Source: Devosia salina
GTDB lineage: Bacteria > Pseudomonadota > Alphaproteobacteria > Rhizobiales > Devosiaceae
DNA: 64,000 nt
NCBI RefSeq assembly: GCF_019504385.1
Contig: NZ_CP080590.1
Location: forward strand, 1,158,001 to 1,222,000
Reading direction: 5' to 3'
Positions 16,665-26,498 of this stretch are shown here, piece after piece. Within the stretch, counting starts at the first letter, position 1, and the number at the start of each line of letters is the position of its first letter. The notes under the pieces were generated by a model that had not been told where the DNA came from, did no database searches, and saw only the letters and a list, made by a program, of their open reading frames with translations. The translations under genes and the position numbers were made by a program.

Positions 16665-18176
16665 TCAGATTTTGACCCGCACCATCTGGTAGGAATAAGG
16701 CGGCAGCACCACCGACAGCCTGTCTCCATCGACCTTGGCACCCGAGCCCTTTTTCGGGGCCACCTCGTCCTGGTTCCGCGCCGTGTTGACGGCCTTGAGG
16801 TCGGGGTGGGTCATGACCTGGTGGTCAATAACCGTCGCGTTTTCAAAGCCTTGCAGGCTGACTTCGGTCTCGATGCTTTCGCTGGTGTGGCGATTGACGA
16901 GGAAGAAGCTCAGCGTCCCGTCCTCTTCATTGTGCACACCCGAGACGTCGACAAAGGCCGTATCCTTGGCGTGCGTCGTCTCGTATCCCGGCGAGTTCGT
17001 CACCAGTTGCAGCGCCGTGCCGCGGCCAAAAACCGAAGCAAAATAATAGGGATAGTAGATTGTCTGGGCCCAGGCCGGCCCGCCCTTTTCGGTCATGATC
17101 GGCGCGATCACATTCACCAGCTGGGCGATACAGGCGATCTTCACCACATCCGAGCGGCGGATGAAGGTGTTGAGGATCAACCCCACCATCAGCACATCTT
17201 CGAAATTGTAGATGTCTTCAAGCAAGCCCGGCGCATGCGGCCAGCCGCCATTGCCGTCCAGGATCTCGCGATCCTTCTTGTTGGAATGGTACCAGACATT
17301 CCATTCGTCGAAGGAAATATAGATGTCCTTCTTCGACTTCTTCTTCGCCTTCACCTGCTTGATCGTCGCGGCGACGGTCTCGATATAGCGGTCCAGCTTG
17401 GCGCTCAGGCCAAGGTAATTGGGCGTATTGTCGTCGCGGTTGGCGAAATACATGTGCAGGCTGATATGGTCGACATGCTCATAGGTATGCTCGAGCACGA
17501 TGCGCTCCCAGTCGGGAAAGCTCGGCATGTCCATATGCGATGAACCGCAGACGATCAGCTCCAGCGACTTGTCGAACATGCGCATGGCCCGGGCGGTGTT
17601 GGCGGCCAACTTGCCATACTCGTCGGCATCCTTGTGGCCGACCTGCCAGGGACCGTCCATCTCGTTGCCGAGACACCACATTTTAACGTTCCACGGCTCC
17701 TTGCGCCCGTTCTTGATGCGCAGGTCGCTCCAGTATGAGCCGCCGGGATGATTGACATATTCGAGGAAGTTGCGGGCATCGTCGACGCCGCGGGACCCCA
17801 GATTGACCGCCAGCATCATCTCGGTGCCGACCGTGGCGCACCAGTCCGCGAACTCGTGAACGCCGACGGCATTGCTTTCCGAGGTATGCCAGGCCAGATC
17901 CAGACGCGTCGGACGCTGCTCGCGCGGGCCGATGCCGTCTTCCCAATTGTACGCAGAAACGAAATTGCCGCCGGGATAGCGCACGACCGGCACGTTGAGC
18001 TTCTTGACCAGATCGACCACGTCGCCGCGCATGCCATCCTTGTCGGCCGTCGGGTGGTCGGGTTCGTAGATCCCTTCATAGACAGCGCGGCCCAGATGCT
18101 CGAGAAAAGCCCCATAGACACGGTCATCGATTTTGGCGATCGTGTAGTCCTTGTTGGCAATGACGGACGCCTTCAC
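16665..18176 (-). CDS. abfA: Alpha-L-arabinofuranosidase, GH51
   Basis: Removes terminal arabinofuranosyl residues from arabinan and arabinoxylan oligosaccharides. The 503-residue protein starts at ATG 18176 behind GGGAGGAG and has no signal peptide, so it is cytoplasmic. The barrel includes VYGAFLEHLGRAVYEGIYEP and VPVVRYPGGNFVSAYNWEDG. The acid/base is Glu172 in CLGNEMDGPW and the nucleophile is Glu291 in ISFDEWNVWY. The C-terminal beta domain ends with LPPYSYQMVRVKI. Length is normal for the family. It lies between a regulator gene and the Dpp-type transporter, forming a likely arabino-oligosaccharide utilisation locus. Confidence 0.95.
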   Translation of the reverse strand: MKASVIANKDYTIAKIDDRVYGAFLEHLGRAVYEGIYEPDHPTADKDGMRGDVVDLVKKLNVPVVRYPGGNFVSAYNWEDGIGPREQRPTRLDLAWHTSESNAVGVHEFADWCATVGTEMMLAVNLGSRGVDDARNFLEYVNHPGGSYWSDLRIKNGRKEPWNVKMWCLGNEMDGPWQVGHKDADEYGKLAANTARAMRMFDKSLELIVCGSSHMDMPSFPDWERIVLEHTYEHVDHISLHMYFANRDDNTPNYLGLSAKLDRYIETVAATIKQVKAKKKSKKDIYISFDEWNVWYHSNKKDREILDGNGGWPHAPGLLEDIYNFEDVLMVGLILNTFIRRSDVVKIACIAQLVNVIAPIMTEKGGPAWAQTIYYPYYFASVFGRGTALQLVTNSPGYETTHAKDTAFVDVSGVHNEEDGTLSFFLVNRHTSESIETEVSLQGFENATVIDHQVMTHPDLKAVNTARNQDEVAPKKGSGAKVDGDRLSVVLPPYSYQMVRVKI

Positions 18177-18202
18177 CGGCTCCTCCCACTAATTCCGTTT
18201 TT

Positions 18203-18216
18203 CTGATTTGTATCAG
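18203..18216. promoter_or_regulatory. Operator candidate upstream of abfA
   Basis: CTGAT-TTGT-ATCAG, a palindrome with 5-bp arms 27 bases upstream of the abfA start. The half TGATACAAA recurs at 16565-16573 beside the transporter promoter. The adjacent HTH regulator is the obvious candidate binder, by inference. Confidence 0.45.
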
Positions 18217-18330
18217 TGATTGTGTTTTAGCCTCGCGCCGAGAGTGGCGCAAGGCCAAAAATATGACTATTTGCGTGAGGGCAGGGGCGAGCGCCGGCCG
18301 GCGTGATCGCCTCCGGTTGCGAGATGGACG

Positions 18331-18389
18331 GTCCCGAGGCGCGTGCGTCTCAGTAAAACTAAGTAATAGAGACGTCGCCGCCTCGGGAC
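18331..18389. repeat. Long imperfect inverted repeat
   Basis: Two 21-base arms, GTCCCGAGGCG...CGTCTC and GAGACG...CGCCTCGGGAC, match at 17 of 21 positions around a 17-base AT-rich loop. It has no U-run and lies well away from both flanking genes. It may be a mobile palindromic element or a structured RNA. Confidence 0.6.
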
Positions 18390-18568
18390 ACCGGTTTTTC
18401 GTAGAGGACTCCGGCCCCCATTGAACGCTCGTCGCAGGGTGACCGCTTCCTGGACGCGCAACTGGAGCGACCCAGCTACGCCCGGCTCCTCCCGCAAAAG
18501 TTCGCTGCAGTCCGTCCGCGCGGGAGTGATGGGGGCATTATGAGTGAGGTTCTGGACCCGGGGATAAA

Positions 18569-19498
18569 TTAGGGTGCCGTCTGCAGGCGCAGGATGATGT
18601 CCTGGTCGTAATTGCCGAAGCCGCGCCCGAATATGTTGATCCCGCCGGGACGCTTGGCGTCGGGCTTCACCGCGATCCGCAGGCGGATCGAATGATGGTT
18701 GCCAAGATCCAGATCGTGCAGGGATACCGGGGAGATCTTCATCCCGTCCACATAGGTGCCGTCCAGCGTGACGCGCCAGCTTTTCAGCTTGCCATACTGG
18801 CTGCCCTTGAGCTTCCACCAATCGGGCGTATAGACCCCGCGTTTGTCGCCAAAGTCGCCGGTGGAGAGCCACGTGCCGATCTCGGTGCCGTTGACCGAGA
18901 GCGTAATGTCGCTGGGCCAGTCCGCAGAAGTCCCGGGCACTTCCGAGCTCAGCTCCATCACGAATTCCATGGATTCGATGGTGTTCTGCGCCAGCTTGGC
19001 ATTGTTGGGAAACTGGTACTCGAGGAACCCGCGCGTGAACCAGATCAGTCCCGCCTTCATCCGGTCCGGATCGAGGAAGGTGTCGGGGACGTCGAGCAGG
19101 CCGATAATGCCTTCGGTCGAGCAGAGCCCGCATGGCGCCGAGACTTCGCAGCTGGTATAGAGCCCAAGCGGCATCGAGACTTCGATCGTATTGGCGCGCA
19201 GCGGCTTGATGTCATCCTTGAACATCACCAGCACTTCATCGAAGGTGGAATGGCAGATCTTCTGGTTGCCCTTGCGCGCCTTCTGCGTTTCGGTGCGGAT
19301 CAGGCCCGCCCCCTCCAGAATTTGCAGGTTTGTCGACACTGTGGACTGGGGCAGACCCAGTTTCTCGGCAATATCATTGCCGTTGAGTGCACCTTCCATG
19401 TGCAGCAGCTTCAGCATCTTCACCCGGATCGGCGAAGCAAGTCCCTTGAGAACATCGATATTCTCTTCGGGATCAATGACCAGAAAATTGCGGCTCAT
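18569..19498 (-). CDS. ArsR-like HTH regulator with large C-terminal beta-rich domain
   Basis: A 309-residue regulator using ATG 19498 (MSRNFLVIDPEENI). Residues about 14-80 form a winged helix (LKGLASPIRVKMLKLLHM, then GLPQSTVSTNLQILEGAGLI). The next segment has LYTSCEVSAPCGLCSTEG, three closely spaced cysteines (C-x6-C-x2-C) that may bind a metal. Residues about 175-309 look like a beta-sandwich, with GTEIGTWLSTGDFGDKRG and SIRLRIAVKPDAKRPGG, possibly a sugar-binding sensor. It lies upstream of abfA on the same strand. A role in controlling the arabinan locus is inference. The frame stays open upstream, so an earlier start cannot be excluded. Confidence 0.75.
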   Translation of the reverse strand: MSRNFLVIDPEENIDVLKGLASPIRVKMLKLLHMEGALNGNDIAEKLGLPQSTVSTNLQILEGAGLIRTETQKARKGNQKICHSTFDEVLVMFKDDIKPLRANTIEVSMPLGLYTSCEVSAPCGLCSTEGIIGLLDVPDTFLDPDRMKAGLIWFTRGFLEYQFPNNAKLAQNTIESMEFVMELSSEVPGTSADWPSDITLSVNGTEIGTWLSTGDFGDKRGVYTPDWWKLKGSQYGKLKSWRVTLDGTYVDGMKISPVSLHDLDLGNHHSIRLRIAVKPDAKRPGGINIFGRGFGNYDQDIILRLQTAP

Positions 19499-19730
19499 GG
19501 TGTCTGCTGTATCGATTTCGACGCGTTCCAGACAATTGTCTATCATGAATTCGGAACCAATCAACCCGGAGCCACGGATCGCTGGATTTGATTCAGGAAT
19601 CGCGATGGCTTTGAATACGACTAAGGCATAGCTTCCCACGCGCTGCCGGACCTGTTCTTGAGGAGTTTTGCCGCGTGGGGACGCGGCCCGGCGCGTCGCG
19701 ATGCGGCGCACCAGAACATGGGAGAGATCG

Positions 19731-21998
<2,268 letters not shown>

Positions 21999-22271
21999 GC
22001 ACTACCCGCCATTCGACGAAGCTCTCGTGGCCTTCTCACCTCCAGCCGCGCCACCGGCGCGTCGAGCCCTTCGGGACGGCTTGAAGTTCGTCGGTCCCGC
22101 GTGTTGTCGGTGAGGACGGGCAGAGTATGAGGGTGGATTTGGCGCGGGGATAAGTCTTGTCGAGGCCGCAATCAGGTCTTTGGCGTTTCCAGGGCTGGTC
22201 ACCGGCAAGCGCTCTTCGCTAAGGTCGGCGACGGCCTCGCAGGAGAAATGGCCGCAAGAGGAGAAAAGCCC

Positions 22272-23264
22272 ATGAGTTTCCGCGCTTTGCTGACCGAGAA
22301 GGCAGACGACGGGTCCATATCGTCGTCGGTTCAGGCACTGGACGACGCGCGCCTGCCCGAAGGCGATGTCACGGTGGACATCGAATGGGCCGGGCTCAAC
22401 TACAAGGACGGTCTGTGCCTGACCGGGCAGGGCGGACTGGTGCGAAACTATCCCCACGTGGCCGGGATCGACTTTGCGGGCAAGGTGCGTGACAGCCAGG
22501 ACTATCGCTATCGCGTCGGGGATGCGGTGGTGCTGACGGGCTGGCGGGTCGGCGAGACGCATTGGGGCGGTTATGCCGAGCGGGCTCGGGTGAAGGCTGA
22601 CTGGCTGGTGCCCCTGCCGGGTACGCTGACCACGCGCGACGCCATGGTCATCGGAACGGCAGGCCTCACCGCCATGCTGGCCATCAACAGGCTCGAGGCC
22701 GAGGGCATCACGCCTGCGAGCGGCGAGATACTGGTGACCGGCGCCGCCGGTGGCGTTGGGTCTATCGCCGTGGCCCTGCTCAAGCGCCTGGGCTACACCG
22801 TCGCGGCACTCTCCGGGCGGCCCGAGCATGCCGACATGCTGACCGCCCTCGGCGCTGCCAGCGTCGTCGACCGCGCCGAATTCCTGGGCCAACCCGACAA
22901 GCCGCTCGAAAGCGCGCGTTTCGCTGCGGCAATCGATAGCGCCGGCGGCGACGTGCTGGGCAAGCTGCTGCGCCAGATCGCTTATGGCGGCGTCGTGGCG
23001 AGCCTCGGCAATGCCGGCGGTATCGGCCTCAACACCAATGTCCTGCCCTTCATTCTGCGCGGCGTGACACTGGCCGGTATCGACAGCGTCATGCAGCCCT
23101 TCGATGCCCGCATGGCGGCCTGGTCACGGCTGGCCGGCCTGTTCGACTTCAACGCCTATGCGGAAAATGTCGCGGAGATTGGCCTCGAGGGATTGCCCGA
23201 AAAGGCGGAACAGATCCTGCGCGGCCAGGTCAGGGGCAGGGTGCTGGTCAGACCGGCGGGTTAG
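22272..23264 (+). CDS. acuI: MDR-family quinone/acrylyl-CoA reductase (AcuI/YhdH-like)
   Basis: A 330-residue zinc-free medium-chain reductase, start ATG 22272 behind GAGGAGA. Family landmarks are VDIEWAGLNYKDGLCLTG near residue 38, then HVAGIDFAGKV, GWRVGETHWGGYAERARV and the NADPH-binding VTGAAGGVGSIAVALLKRLG. The C-terminus GVTLAGIDSVMQPFDARMAAW is typical of AcuI/YhdH, which reduces acrylyl-CoA to propionyl-CoA. The symbol is by family resemblance; the substrate is unproven. It overlaps the convergent LacI gene by 17 bases. Confidence 0.85.
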   Translation: MSFRALLTEKADDGSISSSVQALDDARLPEGDVTVDIEWAGLNYKDGLCLTGQGGLVRNYPHVAGIDFAGKVRDSQDYRYRVGDAVVLTGWRVGETHWGGYAERARVKADWLVPLPGTLTTRDAMVIGTAGLTAMLAINRLEAEGITPASGEILVTGAAGGVGSIAVALLKRLGYTVAALSGRPEHADMLTALGAASVVDRAEFLGQPDKPLESARFAAAIDSAGGDVLGKLLRQIAYGGVVASLGNAGGIGLNTNVLPFILRGVTLAGIDSVMQPFDARMAAWSRLAGLFDFNAYAENVAEIGLEGLPEKAEQILRGQVRGRVLVRPAG

Positions 23265-24294
23265 ATAGGGGCTGGTCGCTGTCCCCCTCGATGAGTTCGA
23301 GCGGCACGACGCGGCGCACGACACCCAAAGGATAGTGCTCGGCATAGCCGGGCATGGTTGCCAGCAGGGATTCCGCCAGTTCGATGCCCAGGTCGCGCAG
23401 CGAAAGATAGAAACAGGTCAGCTTGGGGTTGAGATACTGCGAATTGGTGCTGTGACGGCCGATGATGGCAAAGTCCGCGCCCGGCCGTATGCCGCAATCG
23501 TAGAGCCCGCGATAGAGCCCCACCGTCAGCATTTCATTGGTGAGAATGAAGCCGGTTGGCCGTCGATCGGGCGGCATGGCCGCGATGCGTTCGCCGATCT
23601 CGTGCCCACCGCGGTCGTTGGGGAAGGAACGGAAGATCAAGTCCGGGTCGAAGGCGATGCCATGTCGCTCCAGCGCCTCGCGATAGCTGTCGATGAAGAC
23701 GAACCCCAGATTGGTGTCATCGATCGGGGCGAACGCGCCGATCCGCCGGTGCCCCTTGGCTACCAGGCGATCAACGCCCGTCCGCGCCATGCCCTCGAAA
23801 TCAAGGTCGAGCCAGGGGTGGCCGACGTCGGTCAGGCTGCGCCCCAATGCGATGAAGGGAATTTTGCGCTCGGCCAGATAGTCGATCCGGTGATCGTGCC
23901 GCTTGGTCGCGGAGATGATGAGCGCATCGACAAAGCCCCGCGCCACCACACGCTGCAGATAGGCATCGGGATCTTCCTCGGACGAGCATAGCAGGACGAC
24001 GAGGTCGAGCTGGTGGCGCGCCAGCACCGCCTGCACGCCATCGAAGACACTCATGAAGAATACGTCGCCCTCGCCAGTGATCTGCGAGCCGGACTGCATC
24101 ATGAAGCCAACCACACCGGTTGTGCCTTTGCGCAAGGACCGGCCGGCCTGGTTGGGCACATAGCCCATGGCCGCGGCAGCCTCCATCACACGCTTCCGAG
24201 TCTCCTCACTGACGTCGGGCTTGCCGTTGAGCGCGCGGGAAACCGTGCCGATGGACACATTGAGTGCCTCTGCCAAACGCCTGATACCAGTCAT
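23248..24294 (-). CDS. LacI-family transcriptional regulator
   Basis: A 348-residue repressor-type regulator starting at ATG 24294 (MTGIRRLAEALNVSIGTVSR). The helix-turn-helix and hinge at residues 1-55 include GTVSRALNGKPDVSEETRKR and PNQAGRSLRKGTTG. The periplasmic-binding-like effector domain follows: VGFMMQSGSQITGEG, LIISATKRHDHR and PTGFILTNEMLTVGLYRGL. It is divergent from the oxidoreductase-led operon, with two LacI-type operators in the gap. It therefore very likely controls that operon and itself. The effector is unknown. The reading frame extends upstream across an operator, so the later start is preferred. Confidence 0.93.
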   Translation of the reverse strand: MTGIRRLAEALNVSIGTVSRALNGKPDVSEETRKRVMEAAAAMGYVPNQAGRSLRKGTTGVVGFMMQSGSQITGEGDVFFMSVFDGVQAVLARHQLDLVVLLCSSEEDPDAYLQRVVARGFVDALIISATKRHDHRIDYLAERKIPFIALGRSLTDVGHPWLDLDFEGMARTGVDRLVAKGHRRIGAFAPIDDTNLGFVFIDSYREALERHGIAFDPDLIFRSFPNDRGGHEIGERIAAMPPDRRPTGFILTNEMLTVGLYRGLYDCGIRPGADFAIIGRHSTNSQYLNPKLTCFYLSLRDLGIELAESLLATMPGYAEHYPLGVVRRVVPLELIEGDSDQPLSNPPV

Positions 24295-24331
24295 ATTTTC
24301 AGACTTTCCCCCAAGTGCGGCCCGTCGCATT

Positions 24332-24345
24332 CGAAAACGTTTACG
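24332..24345. promoter_or_regulatory. LacI-type operator, upstream copy
   Basis: CGAAAACGTTTACG matches the perfect operator at 24384 at 13 of 14 positions. It sits just upstream of the rightward -35 box TTGACA and 38 bases upstream of the lacI-family start. Confidence 0.75.
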
Positions 24346-24353
24346 AAAACCTA

Positions 24354-24380
24354 TTGACACAGGCGCCGTCCCGATAATAG
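24354..24380 (+). promoter_or_regulatory. Candidate promoter of the sugar/polyol operon
   Basis: Consensus -35 TTGACA (24354-24359) and -10-like TAATAG (24375-24380), spacer 15 bases. The two LacI-type operators flank it on both sides, a classic repression arrangement. Confidence 0.6.
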
Positions 24381-24383
24381 CGT

Positions 24384-24397
24384 CGTAAACGTTTACG
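24384..24397. promoter_or_regulatory. LacI-type operator, downstream copy (perfect palindrome)
   Basis: CGTAAACGTTTACG is a perfect 14-base palindrome with the central CG step typical of LacI-family sites. It lies directly after the -10 box, where bound protein would block transcription. Confidence 0.8.
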
Positions 24398-24461
24398 GGA
24401 CAGCGTTCTGTGATGCCGCACAAGATGGCAAGGACGCGTGAATGTCCATAGGGAGGACGAC

Positions 24462-25496
24462 GTGGTGTTTCAGGCGGTGCTCGTCGGTTGCGGCGGCATG
24501 TCCAAGGGCTGGCTGTCGGCCATTGCCGACCATCCCCTGCTCAAGGGCAGGGTGAAGGTTGTCGGCCTGGTGGACCTCGATCGCGCCACGGCAGCGGCGC
24601 GCGCCACCGAGTTCGGGCTCGGCGATATCGTCATCGGTACAGATCTCGATGCCGTGCTGGCCCAGACCAGGCCGGACCTGCTGTTCGACGTCGTGGTGCC
24701 GGCTGCCCGTGCCAGTGTGGTCGAGACCGGCCTCCGCCATGGCTGCCACGTGCTCAGCGAGAAACCGATGGCGGCCAGCATCGCGGAGGGCCGGGCGATG
24801 ATTGCGCGTGCCAAGGCCGCGGGCCGCGTGCATGCGGTGGTGCAGAACCGGCGCTTCATCGCCGGCGTACGCCGGCTGCGTCGGCTGATCGAGAGCGGCG
24901 CGCTTGGCGAATTGACCAGCCTCAATTGCGATTTCTTCATCGGTGCTCATTTCGGCGGGTTCCGCGAAGAGATGGACAATGTCCTGCTGCTCGACATGGC
25001 CATCCACACGCTGGACGCGGCACGCTTCATGTCCGGCAAGACACCGCGCGCCGTCTATTGCCTCGAAACCAATCCGCCGGGCTCCTGGTATCGGCATGGC
25101 GCCGCGGCCAACGCCATTTTCGAGTTCGACGACAATGTGGTGTTCAACTATCGCGGTTCCTGGGCGGCCGAAGGCGCCAATACCAGCTGGGAAAGCGCCT
25201 GGCGCATCATTGGCACCAAGGGCACCGTGATCTGGGATGGTGCCGACCATTTCGAGGCCCGCGTCGTGACCGGCGACACCGGCTTTTTCCGCGATCTCGC
25301 GGACATCGACGTTCCCCCACCGAATGATGAGAACCAGACGCATGGCCATGCCAGCGTGTTGGCCGAATTCCTCGACGCCATCGAAGCCGGGCGGGCCCCG
25401 GAAACCGATGGCGCCGACAATATCAAGAGCCTCGCCATGGTCTTTGCCGCCATCGAAAGCGCCAAGGCCGGCCAGCGCATCCCCATTTTTACCTGA
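24462..25496 (+). CDS. Gfo/Idh/MocA-family oxidoreductase
   Basis: A 344-residue NAD(P)-dependent sugar or polyol dehydrogenase. The Rossmann N-terminus reads FQAVLVGCGGMSKGW, the family's EKP motif occurs in HVLSEKPMAASIAEGR near residue 110, and VQNRRFIAGVRRLR follows. The start is GTG: GGGAGGAC lies ahead of two adjacent GTG codons at 24462 and 24465, and either could serve. First gene of the LacI-controlled operon, followed after 11 bases by a TIM-barrel isomerase. The pairing suggests oxidation and isomerisation of an imported sugar or inositol-like compound. The substrate is not identifiable. Confidence 0.88.
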   Translation: MVFQAVLVGCGGMSKGWLSAIADHPLLKGRVKVVGLVDLDRATAAARATEFGLGDIVIGTDLDAVLAQTRPDLLFDVVVPAARASVVETGLRHGCHVLSEKPMAASIAEGRAMIARAKAAGRVHAVVQNRRFIAGVRRLRRLIESGALGELTSLNCDFFIGAHFGGFREEMDNVLLLDMAIHTLDAARFMSGKTPRAVYCLETNPPGSWYRHGAAANAIFEFDDNVVFNYRGSWAAEGANTSWESAWRIIGTKGTVIWDGADHFEARVVTGDTGFFRDLADIDVPPPNDENQTHGHASVLAEFLDAIEAGRAPETDGADNIKSLAMVFAAIESAKAGQRIPIFT

Positions 25497-25507
25497 AGGA
25501 CCATTTC

Positions 25508-26410
25508 GTGAGCGATCCCGCCAAATCCATTCGTATCGGCACCATGATCAGCGCATCGGCCGGCAAGGCCGCCGAGCGTATCGGCGAGATCGCCGATCTG
25601 GGGTTTGAAAGCTTCGAGCCCTTCTTCTGGCAGACCACTAACGGGCAGGATCTCGCCGAACTGGGCAAGCGCTGCAAGGACGCCATTGGCGACCGCGACA
25701 TCACCATTTCCACCATCGGCATGTTTGGTAACCCGCTCGAAGACCAGGAGATGGACCGCCAGACCCTGCAAGGCTGGAAGGACTGCATCGACAACGCCCA
25801 CCATTTCGGCGCTACCTGCGTCGCCGGCTTCACCGGCCGCATCCGTAACAAGCCGCTGACCGATAGCCTGCCGCGGTACAAGGAGGTGTGGTCGGACCTT
25901 GCCAAACGCGCCGCCGACAAGGGCATTCGCATCGCCTTTGAGAACTGCGCCATGGATGGCAACTGGCAGACCGGCGACTGGAACATCGCCCACAATCCCG
26001 ATGCCTGGGAGCTGATGTTCAACGAGACGCCGGATGACAATATCGGGCTCGAATGGGAGCCCTGCCACCAGATGGTCTATCTCATCGACCCGCTGCCGCA
26101 GATCCGCAAATGGGCGCCGAAAATCTTTCATGTGCATGGCAAGGACGCGACCATCCGCTGGGACGTGATCCGCGAGCACGGCATTTTTGGCAAGCATCCC
26201 TTCGTGTTCATGCGCACGCCCGGCTTCGGCGACAGCAACTGGACCGACATCATTTCCGAGCTGCGCCTGGCCGGCTGGTCGGGCTCCATCGACATCGAAG
26301 GCTGGCACGACCCGGTCTATCGCGACGCGCTGGAAATGACGGGGCAGGTCCGCGCGCTCAATCATCTGAAAGACGCGCGTGGTGGCGACTACGTCGACAA
26401 CCGCGAGTGA
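25508..26410 (+). CDS. Sugar phosphate isomerase/epimerase-type TIM-barrel protein
   Basis: A 300-residue xylose-isomerase-like barrel beginning at GTG 25508 after AAGGACC. Candidate metal-binding segments are RIAFENCAMDGNW (Glu), NIGLEWEPCHQM (Glu), KIFHVHGKDA (His) and GSIDIEGWHDP (Glu), in the order seen in this fold. It follows the Gfo/Idh/MocA gene by 11 bases in the same operon and precedes the ABC binding-protein gene. It probably isomerises or epimerises the keto product of the dehydrogenase (inference). Confidence 0.85.
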   Translation: MSDPAKSIRIGTMISASAGKAAERIGEIADLGFESFEPFFWQTTNGQDLAELGKRCKDAIGDRDITISTIGMFGNPLEDQEMDRQTLQGWKDCIDNAHHFGATCVAGFTGRIRNKPLTDSLPRYKEVWSDLAKRAADKGIRIAFENCAMDGNWQTGDWNIAHNPDAWELMFNETPDDNIGLEWEPCHQMVYLIDPLPQIRKWAPKIFHVHGKDATIRWDVIREHGIFGKHPFVFMRTPGFGDSNWTDIISELRLAGWSGSIDIEGWHDPVYRDALEMTGQVRALNHLKDARGGDYVDNRE

Positions 26411-26498
26411 CGAAATTTCCCGCCGCGCAGCGAGGAGAGTGCGGGGCGGGGATATGAACGGCGGGCGGAGGGCCCGTCATCAATGGGAGGAGAGAACC

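Larger units (their letters stand above)
18177..18568. other. Intergenic region with operator candidate and long hairpin
   Basis: 392 bases between abfA and its putative regulator. The side nearest abfA holds the CTGATTTGTATCAG palindrome. The rest holds a long imperfect inverted repeat at 18331-18389 inside a GC-rich block, which resembles a genomic repeat more than a gene. Frames across it lack ribosome sites. Confidence 0.55.

Noticed and set aside
18267..19133. A 288-codon minus-strand frame overlapping the HTH regulator and the intergenic hairpin block
   Set aside because: It is out of frame with the regulator, is Arg-rich and includes the inverted repeat. No ribosome site.
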